Shown piece by piece: positions 39,901 through 51,600 of a stretch of 64,000 nucleotides of DNA. How positions within the stretch are numbered: position 1 is the first letter of the stretch; every line of letters begins with the position of its first letter. The DNA is from Klebsormidium nitens. Taxonomy: Eukaryota; Streptophyta; Klebsormidiophyceae; Klebsormidiales; Klebsormidiaceae. The stretch is from assembly GCA_000708835.1 (NCBI GenBank), contig DF237212.1, positions 1-64,000 on the forward strand, written 5' to 3'. A program made the translations under genes and the position numbers. The notes below the pieces were generated by a model. It was given only the letters and a program-made list of their open reading frames with translations, was not told the origin of the DNA and made no database searches.

Positions 39901-40920
39901 TTTGTTTGGTCTGGTTTGTTTTGCAAAACTCTTTTCAAGGCGAGGCGGGTCGTTGCGCGTGTACCTTGGAGAGGCCGCTGTAAGTAGGAGATAAAAGGAC
40001 CGCAATCCTTGCGAGTCCGGATGCAGATTGTGTGATGAGCTGTCGTTTTCAAAGCCGCAACGGCCAGCCTTGCACTCTGCAAAGGGTGCAAGCTTTTCTC
40101 TCTTTGTGTGCCTTCTTTTGGGTGGTACGAGGGTCTAAGTTCTCCTTGCACGACGTTTTTTATGAGGTTCGGAGGATCTTGACGCTCCAGCTAGGCGACG
40201 CCGTCTGATTTCCGTGACTAACGTTTCGTCCCTGTTTTTGGTGCAGGTTTCTTCGTGCCAAAGTAAGTTCACCACTCCTGCATTGCTTTCCTTCCATTTT
40301 TCCAGGGGCAAGATAACTGAGTCCATACTTAGCATGTGATTCAAAGCCGCCCCTTGGACTAGCACAGTCCACCTGGGGTATCATTCGTTCCCGCCAATAG
40401 GATCCGCAACTTCGTCGCTCCTTGCCTTCCCACGTCCCCATCCTGTCAATTGATATCCTCTTACACCATGCAATGTCGTCTGCCCATACACGTTGCCTCC
40501 TGTCTGCCCATATATGTTGCCTCCTGTCACGCTTGCCTGTGCAGCCCTGCCTTTCACACCTTACTCCTTCCCCATCCCGCTCACTCTTTTTCTCTCCTTT
40601 ACAACAGGGCCAAGATTCCCGGATACTGGATCTGGCTACACTACCTGTCCAACTTCAAGTACCCGCTGGACGGCCTCCTCGTGAACGAGTACACCGCTCG
40701 CCCCGCCGACACGTGCTTCGCGCCGCTGACCAACGGCACGTGCGTCGCGACCAACAACCCGACGCACCCCGCGACGCGCGACGACGTGCTGTCCAAGTAC
40801 AGTGCCAAGCTGGGGTCCATGTGGTGGCCGGATTTTACGGTGCTGCTCATCCTCATCATGGGCTACCGCGTGTTCTTTTATTTTGCGCTGCGCATGCAAA
40901 GCAAGCAGACGCGCAAGTGA
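33956..40920 (+). CDS. ABCG (WBC) half-size ABC transporter (13 exons)
   Basis: This is an ATP-driven exporter half-molecule of the ABCG/White-Brown complex type that must dimerise; plant members move lipids, waxes or hormones across the plasma membrane. Exons 33956-34096, 35098-35249, 35528-35786, 36105-36178, 36406-36444, 36730-36790, 37071-37298, 37846-38086, 38371-38456, 38771-38872, 39678-39879, 40247-40262 and 40608-40920 join in phase to 637 residues. The order is the reversed NBD-TMD order of ABCG: Walker A GPSGAGKST (82-90), a Q-loop in YVMQDDQLF, signature ISGGEKRR (188-195), Walker B LFLDEPTSGLD (209-219) and the switch His246 in IHQPSF. Six hydrophobic segments follow from about residue 345, with FFFLFSGFF and PGYWIWLHYLS typical of the family. 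Exon 12 is only 16 nt. Several introns contain decayed exon copies (see findings). The substrate cannot be predicted. Confidence 0.93.
34208..34259 (+). repeat. Short tandem duplication in ABCG intron 1
   Basis: The word GTTGTTGCATTGCCTGTTT occurs twice, 31 bp apart, inside the first intron. It looks like a local duplication with no coding consequence. Confidence 0.7.
35856..35924 (+). repeat. Degenerate copy of ABCG exon 3 3' end inside intron 3
   Basis: The stretch starts GATGATCCAG and ends in GTGAGGTGAGG. It aligns with the last ~60 bases of exon 3 plus the donor (about 35729-35792), with scattered substitutions and small indels. It carries a second GTGAGG donor-like site. Confidence 0.65.
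38160..38240 (+). repeat. Degenerate copy of ABCG exon 8 3' end inside intron 8
   Basis: GCAGCATCTTCTTCGACGTC and the GCGAGCGGGCCTGC that follows repeat the exon 8 end (GCAGCCTCTTCTTTAACGTC at about 38051) and the intron start (GCGAGCGGGCCTGCTGACGTC) with mismatches. The donor GT of the original is not kept (GGCGAG in place of GGTGAG). Confidence 0.7.
39281..39720 (+). repeat. Four tandem copies of ABCG exon 11 start (three decayed, one functional)
   Basis: Copies begin at 39281, 39400, 39532 and 39678. Each is preceded by AG, and each starts GTGTTGCTG followed by a variant of TTCCAGATCATCGCGTAC. The spacing grows from 119 to 132 to 146 bp. Only the last (39678) continues into the full transmembrane exon. 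The third is nearly identical for about 40 bp and then diverges; the first two are more worn. The flanking intron pieces (GTAGAA...AAGCCG...CCGTTT) repeat too, so the unit included the intron end and the exon start. Confidence 0.85.
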
Positions 40921-41041
40921 GGGGGTTGGTGTGGGGTTGTGAATGCCGCGAAGGCGCAAGTGAGGGGGTTTGGTATGGGTTGTGAATGCCGCGAAGGCGC
41001 AAGTGAGGGGGTTTGGTATGGTTTGTGAATGCCGCGAAGGT
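40912..41041 (+). repeat. Three tandem 42-43 bp repeats over the ABCG stop codon
   Basis: The unit GCAAGTGAGGGGGTTTGGTA...GCCGCGAAGGC occurs three times in a row. The first copy contains the ABCG stop codon TGA (40918-40920) and the other two lie in the 3' UTR, so the end of the coding frame itself is part of the repeat. Confidence 0.9.
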
Positions 41042-42238
41042 GCGTTCTGTAAAAAGAACGGGGGAATAGGGGCGGATGCTGAGTAGGCCACGCACGGAGC
41101 TATCGTAATTGTGGGGGCTGCATTCATTGTGCTGTTGACTTAGCAGCCCCCGTGTTCGGAGTTGCTCGTCTTGTAAAGTCCATTGGTTGGGTTGTGTAGT
41201 CCCTCAGGACTCTGATAAAAATAAGCTCGGTAAGCGTTTTCTCATAGATTGAATCGAATTCGTTCAAGTTGGTCCGACAAACACTGCTGACTGGAGCTGA
41301 CAGTGAGATTATAGTACAAGCACAGCGCGTGCAGTACAGTATACGTGGTCATGTATTAATTGTAGACACATTCAACATCTGCTGAGGGTTGGTCGCTAGT
41401 TTGAGAACGCCATAATGAACTCGATCGAGTGTACATTCAGCATTTAGTATCATCCAAGCCTCCGACCGCGATCCAATGTTCGATTCAAACGAGGCCCGTC
41501 GAAATCGCGTAGATGCATTATTCTGGGCGCGTGCGGTCTGACAGACCAAAAACCGCTTATATGCGGGGCGATGGGCTGGCACATGCATGGTACAGCCCAT
41601 GTATGTATCTGATAAACGTGCATCAGATGCGGCGTGGCCGACGCGTTGCAATCGATCACATTGTGGCACAGTTTATACACGGAATTTTTTTTATTTATAT
41701 GCAAATTATTGCAATGTACGGGACTGCACACTGCATGCAATCTTTGGCGCAGTCCGGGCGCACTCACATGTAGAGAGCTAGCTGGCAATTTGGAAAACAT
41801 GTGGGCCAAACTGCACATCTGGCGGCTGAGTCGTCTGTCATTATCATGGACACGTTGATTCCTTAATAAAACAAGCAGCGTTATGCATGCAAGCAGTGAC
41901 ATATGCAATTCGATTACAGCCATACTCGTAAACACGCATAGTGCACAGTATGAGCTGAAGTCCCAAATATGCAATCGATACAGCCGGGCATAAGTACGTG
42001 TTTGGTGAGCGCGCCAACCGACCTGAGAAAGCCGCCAGACAAGGACAGCGGGGCCATCATTTCCGATCAACCCTTTTAATCCGAGCCGAATCCGCCTTGG
42101 TACGTTGGTGTATTTGAGCGAAGCTGAAGGACGGCTCCACGCGCTTGCAAGGGCTTGACAAGAGCCCTTGCACATTTTCCGAATGAATCCGCTACTGAAT
42201 TTGACAATACTCGGAAACAGTTTTGAGCCACAGGATGA
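41042..42238. other. Convergent intergenic region between ABCG and RRP6 3' ends
   Basis: No gene recognised. This AT-richer stretch contains many TGCATG/GCATGC words (for example 41583, 41732, 41884) and separates two genes whose 3' ends face each other. Both polyadenylation regions should lie here. Confidence 0.55.
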
Positions 42239-45200
42239 TCATCGTCGGAACGTGGACATCCTGTTCCCCGACCGTGGGAATGCCTGGCTCCTCTTGCCTG
42301 CCTTGATCCCCGCCCCCTCCTCCTCCATTGACGCAAATGGGTTGAAGTTGTGACCCGGCTCTTCCTTCGGTGCCCCGTAGCTTTGCTCCTCCGGTTTTGA
42401 CCCGCGACTCTGCTTTACTGGCTTTGCCCCTTTGCCGCCCTCTTTCGTCCCAGCCGCTGGCTTACTCTTTAGAAACGAGCGCAGCCCGAGCGCCCCCGCC
42501 GCCGCCGCGAAATCGAACTTCCCGTCCTTAGCCAGCCCTTCGCAGCCCGCTTCGAGCGCCGCAGCGCTCGGCCCAGCGGGGAGCGCCCTTTTCCCCCCAT
42601 GTTGTGACCCACTCTGTCCATTCTCGTTCCCTTCACCTACGCCCCCAGAAACGCTCTTCTGCTCTTTTTCCGCTCCCGACGTTTCTGGACCCTGCGCCTT
42701 CTTCCCGTTGCCCGCTTCCCGACCACCGCTTCCGTTTGCAGCTTGTGCGAAAGCGCCCGTCTTTCGGTAAGCTTGCGAGATGGGCTTCGGAAGGTCCTGC
42801 GTGCCAAACAGCGCCAGCTTTTCCGCTTCCGGGTCCGGTTTCCGTTCCGCCTCCTCCTCCCCGCCGTTCGATTGCTCTTCCTCGTCCTCTTCTCCATCCT
42901 TATACATCATCACTTCCTCCAAAGGCACTGCCCCGCTCTCCTCTGTTCCTTCTTCATTCCCTGCCTCGCCCTCATGTAGCGCTTCGGAGCGGCTTCCTTC
43001 TCCCGTAATCTTTACGAAATTCAACCCTTGGGTGGGCCCCAAACCCCCCACAGGCGTGAACGGCAGAGCGAGCGACGCTTTCACTCGCTCTGCCGCCGCC
43101 TTTGCGCTCGTCTCCTCGCTTCCCCCCCGGCTAGATCTGGCCCCAAACATGGCCCCCAGGCCGCCCTTGCGCTTCTTTTGCTTCAAACCCGGTTCCGCGA
43201 ACCCAAGTTTTCCGTTGTCCGTCGACTCAGCCGTCGGAACGCCGCTGCTCCGGCCACTTTCCGCTCTCTCGCCTTCCGCAGCCCCAGCCGTAGCTGCAGC
43301 ACTACTCTGGAACGCTTCAGACCCGTCCGCAGTTTCTCCTCGAACGGTCTTATCGCGGACGTCCGCATTCACTGTCTCTGGTTCCATTCGCTCCGTCGAC
43401 GGCCCAGCGCCCTCCTCTGCCATCTCTTCTCTCACACCGCAGATTTCTCGTACCACCGCTGCTTTCCCCTCGCTCCCTTTCGCCACGTTCGCTCGCTTTG
43501 CCGGCCGCCCAAAGAGCGCGGACCCAGCAGCCCTCTTGACCACCACCGCTTTCCGTGTCGTTGCTTCCAGGCCGCCACGTGGCGCGCCAGGAGCGGCTTC
43601 CGGCTGCTCTTCTTCTTCTTCAGAACCCATGTCGTCCTCCACGCTCAAAAGAGAAGGCCCCACCGCACTCTTTCTCGGGTCACCCAATGCCGACTGCCCG
43701 ATCGCTCTCTTGATACCCAAACCCTCGACAGCCCCTTGCCCCTCTTTCGGACTTTTCGGACTCTCCGGCCTGCGCCNNNNNNNNNNNNNNNNNNNNNNNN
43801 NNNNNNNNNNNNNNNNNNNNNNNNNNNNNNNNNNNNNNNNNNNNNNNNNNNNNNNNNNNNNNNNNNNNNNNNNNNNNNNNNNNNNNNNNNNNNNNNNNNN
43901 NNNNNNNNNNNNNNNNNNNNNNNNNNNNNNNNNNNNNNNNNNNNNNNNNNNNNNNNNNNNNNNNNNNNNNNNNNNNNNNNNNNNNNNNNNNNNNNNNNNN
44001 NNNNNNNNNNNNNNNNNNNNNNNNNNNNNNNNNNNNNNNNNNNNNNNNNNNNNNNNNNNNNNNNNNNNNNNNNNNNNNNNNNNNNNNNNNNNNNNNNNNN
44101 NNNNNNNNNNNNNNNNNNNNNNNNNNNNNNNNNNNNNNNNNNNNNNNNNNNNNNNNNNNNNNNNNNNNNNNNNNNNNNNNNNNNNNNNNNNNNNNNNNNN
44201 NNNNNNNNCGCGAGCGCCTCCAGCAAGTCCGAGCTGCCCTCGTCCTCTGACGTCAGGAAGTCCGAGATGACGTCAGCGCCCTCCCAGAGCGCCGGGTCGA
44301 ACGCCGCGCCCCCCGCGCCGCTCGCCTGCTCGCGCGCGGCGCGCAGCACCTCGATGACGTCAGCGGCGCGCGCGGTGACGACGGGGCTCTGCCCGCGGAC
44401 GATGCTCTGGAGCTTGCGGGCGTCCGACGGGAGCTCCTCCGCAAGACGGAGCAGCAGGTGCTTTGGGAGAATGTAGCCGCAGCTCTCGTCTTGCTCCCTG
44501 CATAAATGCGGGGCGGGCCAATAGTTGAGGCGAGGCTTACTTAGCGCCTGATGTCCCTTGCCCCAAAAACAACCAAGGTGATCCTCTATGCCACCCTTCA
44601 AAAGATGAAGTTCGACCGTTGAAAGCCCTTGAAATTCTTAGAGTACGACACTCAGAAACGAATCTGCGTAAACAAGTGCGAGGCACAACGGTGTTGACAG
44701 AATCACCTCGGCGCAAAAGGGAACGGCATGCGACGAACGTGATTATCATGGCAGTACCGGTTAAAATCATGTTTACAATGACCTACACGTGTTCCAAAAA
44801 GCGCCGGTGAGAAGAAGCAATATCTTGATTGCCGCCTGACCTGGCTGTTCGGTCGCGCCAGGCATAGAGCCCGGCCAGTGCCGCGAGCTGCTGCTTGTTC
44901 AGGTGGCGCCCGTAGTTCTTGTACAGCTTCAAGTACGACGTCTCGCGGAACAGCTCCTTCTCGTAAACAGCCAGGCACAGGTCGCGGCTGCGGTCCAACA
45001 CCTGCGCGCAGGGGTTTCAGTGACGGGGCGGGAAAACAAAGTGGCGGTTCTTGGCCTGATTACAATTGTGTTGGTTGCAAGGGTTCATGGACGCAGAGAA
45101 CCGTCTATTGAGAAGGCCTTTTGAGAAGGTCTCTGATTGCAGCTGTGTTTCCAATCTGTGCGAGAGCTTGGCGGATCCATGCAGCGCAAAATGTTGCAGG

Positions 45201-48200
45201 AAGAGGGCCAGTCAGTCTCCGTCACGAACTTGGAGTCCCTTTCGCCGTGATCGCCCTTTCTTCGACCGCTTGAGCGCACCAAGCAAAAAGCCCCAACAAT
45301 CGTATGGCAGTGGCTGTTTGCAGCCGGGGGGTCTCTCGAGCGACTCCAAGATTCAACACAGTATGGCCTACTCCATGGCGCGTGCGGTATCAATCAAGAT
45401 ACCTGTTTACTACTCCCTGATTGAGCGTTCGATCGTTGTACCAGATTCGGACGCCTTACCTGTTGGACAAGGTCCTTGCGTGGAGCGTCCTGGTCGTCCG
45501 AAGACTCTCCGCTCTCTCCATCCTTCCGTCGCCTCTTCCGTTTCGAGCCGTTATCCAGCAGAAGGCCGCGCATCCGATCGTAGATGTACAGCAGGTAGTG
45601 CGTGTCCATGCGAGCATACCTGAAAAAAGAGCCGGGCACTTTCAGTTGCTGTCGAATTGGTCGTTAAGAAATAATTCCGAAGGCAAACTGCTATCAAATT
45701 CTGAACGGCCTTATCGTACTCCAGCCTCAGTAAAGTTCCAGTTTCGTTGTTTGCAAACCCTGGTGTCCGAGTGACGGGAACATCGACGAAATAGTGCCGG
45801 CAAGCCGGGATGCAGCTTTCCAGCACTGACCGGACCGATTTAGCTCCGTTCGCTTAGTCCTGAGAAATTGGGCCGTTCCCTTGAGTCCAATAAAGCCGGC
45901 CGAAATCTACTGAATCACGTGTCTGCCCGAGTTTCGAGTTTGTCGAAATAACGTTGATTACTCTTCTTCAATCATGTCAGGAAATCATTCCGGTTGCTTC
46001 ATACTACTCTGCTACTTGACGACGAGGCGAGTTCACGACCCGTTTCCTTCAAATCCCAGAAAGTCACCGACTCCAAATCCAGTAGGTACGTGGTACAGCA
46101 GAAAACAGTCAGGCACGCAATTTCAGGATCTAAAAGCCGACCCTTATTTCAGACAACACTCTTCGCAGTTCTATGCAACGAGGTAAGAAAGACGTGTAAG
46201 TTCCAGACAGGCTCGCCAAGAGAACGAGATACGACGAGATGCCTCACTTGAACATCTCCTCTGGCAGCGGCCGTAAGCGCCAGTCTGCGAGCTGGTAGCG
46301 CTTGTCGGTGTGCACCCCGCAGAAGTGCTCCAGCAGGTGACCGAGCCCGAAGCCCGAGAGCGCCAGCTGGCGCGCGGCCTGGCCGGTGTCAAACATGTTG
46401 ACCACGTAGATGCCAAAGTCGCGCTGCAGCCACAGGACGTCGCGGTCGGCGCCGTGGAGCACCTGGAGCGGATCGACGAATGTAAGTGGTCGAGTTCGAA
46501 ACTGGGTACGAAGGCTGAAAGTAATACCTTGATGGAATGGAAGAAGGACGTAAACGTCGGGCCTAAAGAAGGTAGATTCTCCCAACGGTCAAAGCGTGCT
46601 ATTAGTTGCTAAAGGTGAGAAGAAGCGATGGAAAGCAATGAGAAACGCCGAACTTGATCCTTTAAGAACGTAGGGAATCAAAATGTCAAAAGCGTGCAAA
46701 GAGTTGCTGAAGGTGAGAGAACATATGCAAGAAGGGGACTCCTACGCGACCCAACGGGGCTCCATATCAAAGGCAAGGACCTAAGCTTAGAGTACGTTCC
46801 TCACATCGACAAGCTTCAGAAGGACTCAGCAAGAAGCATGCTGCCGTCTTCCAGTAAGAGCCCTCCAAAACCGTACCTTAAGGATCGACGAGTCCGCAAA
46901 CACGGGCCCGAGCGCCGGCCCGATGTGCTCCCGCAGCGCAATTGCATCGACCACAAAGTCTTCCGTGCGCGTCGACAGCTGCATGAGGCACACGAACCCC
47001 TGGAAGCTGCGGTAGTGATGCGCCTCCAGATCGCACGCAACCTCCCTCTCCCTCGCGAGTTTCTCCGCAATCTTCTTCAACCCCAGAAGAGTGTCTGTGA
47101 GTTCTATCGGCCGGGCATCGATCGGTTCTGGCTCCGGGAGGGGGTCGGGAGGGGCCTGGAACTGCCAGGGGGGGTAGGAAAGCTCCCGAAGCGTTTTGTC
47201 TAACGGGTGGACTCGCCCCCGCTTCGCTGACCCGACCCCGAGGCGCTTTGCGTGCATGTCGAGGGCCAGGAGGCCTCGAGAAGGGGACGCCGAGCGGGGG
47301 GATCCCCCCCTCGAGAGAGATGCCATCGACACTGGCCGGCTGGTACCAGTAAGACTGTTTGTGTCTACTGTCAACCTCGGCCGCTTAACAGGCTCCGCTC
47401 TAGTTTCTGTAGATTCCGGCGCGTTGGCCCCTGCACCGTTTTGTCCCCGCTCAGCACTGTGCAGCCCGCTCGGTTCCGCAGCAGCAGGGGCACGGTCAGA
47501 GATGCTGACGTCAGCGGCGACGTCAGCCCCAGCCCGCCGGCTGAGGATTGTGTTCCAATCATCGGCGTGCACCCCCACAGCATTGTCTTCTCCACCGTCA
47601 TATGAGAGGTAGGGCCCCTTGGACTGAAAGGGTGAATTGGAGTTGTTGATCGCTTCAGTGAACAACTCTTGGGGCTTCCGGAGCGTGGGGATGTGAAGGG
47701 GCACTGGAGGCTGGAGATTCTTCCCCACAACGTGACTGGCTACTGAGGCGCCTACCGAAGTCTTTGCGACACCCCCTGCCTTGCCAGCTGTGAGCGACTC
47801 TCCCTTCTCTGCTGCATCTAGTGACTTGTCGACCTGTCAGGGACGAAGGTAGGCCAGGTTAGAGTTTGCTCAAATTAGGGTTTCCGCGGGCGTCTATCTG
47901 AAACAAAAGGACTCCTTCCATCAAAATGCACCATCAAGCATTGCGTGCTTGATGAAGATCACAAAGAATTGAGAAAAACTCCCGCCAAGACCAACCAGAA
48001 GGTGGTGGTGTCTTGTGATCATGAGAGTATTCACACCTGTTCGAGTAGGTCGTCCATGACTGTGACTAGCCACTCCGCTGCTTCGTCCGGCTCATCTGAC
48101 CACTCCTCAATTGAACCGAACCGTAAGAGCAGTTTCTTGATCCTCTCCCCAGCTGCATCGCTAGGCTGCTTAAAGTCAGGGAACAGCTTGTAGAAATGGT

Positions 48201-48324
48201 AGTCCTCCTCATTGGGTAGGCTTCTGATGACGGACCGCGCTCGTGCAAGATCCTCGGTAAGGTGGTTCAACTTGCTCTCAAGCGAGTCCATTGCCTTGCT
48301 GCTGGTGGAAGGCGTGTCTGCCAT
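42239..48324 (-). CDS. RRP6: Exosome 3'-5' exoribonuclease RRP6/EXOSC10 (interrupted by assembly gap)
   Basis: This is the nuclear-exosome exoribonuclease that trims and degrades RNA. Exons, high to low, are 48324-48037, 47833-46877, 46462-46248, 45619-45460, 45001-44841 and 44497 into the gap. The C-terminal exon runs from the gap to the stop at 42239. The N-terminal ~96 residues fit the PMC2NT domain. The DEDDy nuclease follows: CDLEAHHYRSFQGF (D364, E366), then GADRDVLWLQRDFG, the SGFGLGHLLEHF helix and ARMDTHYLLYIYD with the catalytic Tyr. The HRDC domain spans LYAWRDRTAR and EQDESCGYILPKHLL up to the gap. The long C-terminal tail (~490 residues visible) is acidic and Ala/Gly/Lys-rich, and ends HNFNPFA...RSGNRMSTFR, as in plant RRP6 proteins. 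The gap hides part of the HRDC-to-tail linker and at least one splice junction. Confidence 0.92.
43777..44208. other. Assembly gap (432 N)
   Basis: A run of 432 undetermined bases inside the RRP6 gene, flanked by GC-rich sequence on both sides, which may explain the assembly break. Frames that appear to read through it are artefacts. Confidence 1.
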
Positions 48325-48697
48325 GGCTACCAGCAGCTTATCCCAGAACCTCTCTTCGCACCACCAGAATACAGACACACAAAATGCTGTGCACAACTTC
48401 AAGTTCCGCAAGCAGCAGAGTTCCAGGAAGGACCCGGCCCGCCTCCGAGTCCAGGGCATTGCAGGGCCCAAGCTTTCAGGGCCAAGGCAGGCTGCAGAAT
48501 GGTAATGGTTGACATCAGAAAAACCATTACCACGGGTTATTTGCAGGCCCTACATCTAGGTATGGCGGACATTGCAACCTGAGTGTCTAGAAAGTACCAC
48601 CTTCTACAGCCTCAGACATGTCCGATCAGCTATTGCCCAAGCAAGGCGACAGCTTCAGAAGCAGGTGAAGTGATGCGCTGGAGGACTTGAAGCAAGC
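48325..48697. promoter_or_regulatory. Probable bidirectional promoter between RRP6 (-) and DnaJ (+)
   Basis: Only 373 bp separate the two start codons, so both promoters and leaders must share this space. It contains a perfect 11-bp inverted repeat, 48500-48510 and 48522-48532 (TGGTAATGGTT / AACCATTACCA), with an 11-base loop. No clear TATA box is seen. Confidence 0.55.
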
Positions 48698-51600
48698 ATG
48701 GCGGCCCGCCTTTTGCAGCCCGTCGCTGCTCGAGTGAAACTCTGTTCAGATCTCGCCAAGGACCTGCGGGGTTGGATCGCGGCGTCCCAGCATCAAGTTC
48801 TCAGCACCGAGTCTTCTGTGGTAGGCATTGGGGCTCTTCTCTCCAGATTGTAACAGCTGCTGCAGTAATCCATTGGAGATTAAATTCTGTAAAAAAGCCT
48901 TGTGGCATTCAGCTGGGTGGTACAGTGTTTGTACAGCTTGATCTTGCGGAGTTCGGAGATTGCTATCTCCATAGACGACATGCAAGTTCTCTTGGCCCTT
49001 GGAAAAAAGTTTTCTGACCATGCAAAGCACATCAAGTTGCACGGAAAGAGAAAAGCTTGAACGCAGATGGCAATGCTGACAGTTTTTAAGTTCACCTTCG
49101 ATCTTAGACACCCTCCTTTCATTGTATCAACAATATTAGCAAACTCTAGAATTATCTGGACGGATTTCGATTTGGTTGAAATGCAGGGTGGCAAGAATAG
49201 GAAGGATAAAAACTTCTTATTTCTGAACCATTCCCTTTCCACACTTACGAGAGAATAACGGCTATTGTCACTCCTGTAGAGAGGCCCGGAGGCGCACCTG
49301 CACACTCGTTGCGGCGATGAAAGAGATGCACAGTGCAGCTATGAAATGCCTACCCCAAATCGAGACTCAGGTACAAAAGTTTACCCCATGTTTCATTTAC
49401 TCAATGAAGCATAGCTGCGCAGCTGCGCTGCATGAGATCTGTGTGGACGGCAGCTTCAGTGTAGCTTCCTCCTTTTTGATTCCATACCACCAGTGTGAAC
49501 AGATTTCGCATCTTTGTCGTTGTGCGTGCTATCCAATTGCAGGGTACCTGAAGTTTGATGTTATGCCTTTGCTGTACAGGTTCTGGCCGGCAGGATGGGT
49601 GGCACAGAGCGACCAGTGGCCTTGGGGGCCAGTGGCGCCACTGTTCCACCAGCGGAAGGGCTTTTGGCGCTCCAGGGGGCGTGCGACACTTTCATGCCAC
49701 GGGAACTGGTCAGTTGGTGCTCACTTACTCTTGATAACTTGTGTATCAAAGTACTATGCTGTCAGTCAATTGCTACTTGAACATAGACCCTATCGAAAGG
49801 GTAAAAAGGTGAACTTCATCGGTGACAGTTTTGTTTTGTTGTGTCATCTGTCGGTCTTCAAAGGCTGGATTGAGTCTTGCCGATCTGATCTGAACACGCT
49901 TTTGCAGGTGTAAAGCTTGCGCCAAAAAAGGACTTTTACGAGGTCCTAGGAGTGAAGAAGGGGGCATCAACGAGCGAGCTGAAGAAAGCCTATCATAAGG
50001 TGGGACTTTGTTGCAGAGTTTTGCAAAAAGGTCAGAAACCTACTGAAATACAATAGCTGTTCCAGCGTTGAGATTCCGCCCAGTAAGATAGAGCTTTGAT
50101 TCAATTCTTTGTCACTCCAGTTTGTCTCGAGCTTTGGCACGCCTGAGAATGGCGAAAGGATACTCACATGTTGGCAAACTGATTTTAAAAAGGGCCGTCT
50201 CTTGATGCTTTCAGCTTGCGAAGCAGTTTCATCCGGACATCAACAAGGACGACCCGTCCGCCAGCAAAAAGTTCCAAGAGGTTCAGCAGGCCTACGATGT
50301 AAGTCCTTGCCAGTTCACATTGCAGACACTTTTCGGCCTAAACGCTTTGCCACTAATCTGAGAGCGAATAGTAGGTCGGGCGCCATCTCGAGCCAGTCGC
50401 AACATGCCCTTTCTGCCTTGTATGCAAAGCAGACCTTTGAGCCTCTGTGCTGACTAGAGCGGCTTACGTCCTTCTAGGAAAGGGTGCAGGATGTTTGATT
50501 GCGATGGCCGCTTCTTGATTCTCATGTTCGATTCTGGCAAATCTTGATAGTCCTTGGGACGAAGAGGAGCTACGGCTTCGAAACAAAGTCTGAAGCTGAA
50601 CAGCATGGAGAAAGTGAGGGATGCAAGCGTCAGAGTGGGATCCCATCTTTGCACATTCGAAAGATCTGGCGATGTGAAAGTTTCATCGGACGATGTGTGG
50701 CTCTTCGTCGGACGTAGAGCTACACTTCGAAACCTGCAGATGTGCAGATTGGACAATCATTCTGCCTTGTGCAGGTCCTGAAAGACGATGAGAAGCGCAA
50801 CATGTACGATCAGCTGGGGCCGGACGGGTTTCAGCAGGCTGAGTCTGGGGGCATGCCAGGTGGCGGCTTCCAGGGGGGACCAGGCATGGGGGGATTTGAC
50901 ATGGGCGGCTTTGGCTTCGACTTCAGGCAGGGCGGAGGAGGGGGCTTTGAGGATGTGAGTGGTGCCACCATTAGGAGGCTTGCATAAGGCGTATCAAGTC
51001 TTGCTACGTTGAGTCCATCTTTCGAATTTTGCTAAACCCACAATCATTTAGAATCCTTCCGGCTGGGTCGTGCGTACGAGTCATTGAGTCTAGCTGGAGC
51101 ACTGCATTCATCACCGTGCCTTGAGTCAGCTTTGCAGAGTTGAGGACATAGCAAGCTTTGGTTGATCCAGTATTCGACACACTTCTAGTTAATGAATGGA
51201 AATCAAGTTTCTCGAATGTTTCTTTTAGAGAGGAGAGAGTGATCATGTCGCACTTGGTCGCGCAATAGAGTGGATCTTGCGGACCTCTAAGCACGTTTCG
51301 ATGGTAGAAGGGAACGAGAAGGGCACTCGAAAGTTGGCTCGAGGGTCGATTGAAGCGTGCTTAGATGACTACATTTTATGAAGCTGATTCGGAGCTTGTG
51401 GGCTTTTCTCTTTCAGCTCTTTGGAAATATGTTCAACATGGGGGGACGAGGGCAGCGGGGGCCGATTATGGGGCCGACTGTCCAGGTGAGGTCCGACGTC
51501 CTTCGAAATATCTTTCCACCTTTTGTCTATCTTCTCTTAGAGCGGGGGTGCCAATCGTCCAGCTGGTTTAGACTAGGCCTGAGTCCCTATCGGGGTCTCA

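Noticed and set aside
42780-44476. Long plus-strand frames of ~480-500 codons through the N gap
   Set aside because: They are antisense to the GC-rich RRP6 tail and are joined only by undetermined bases. The minus frame has the recognisable RRP6 C-terminus.
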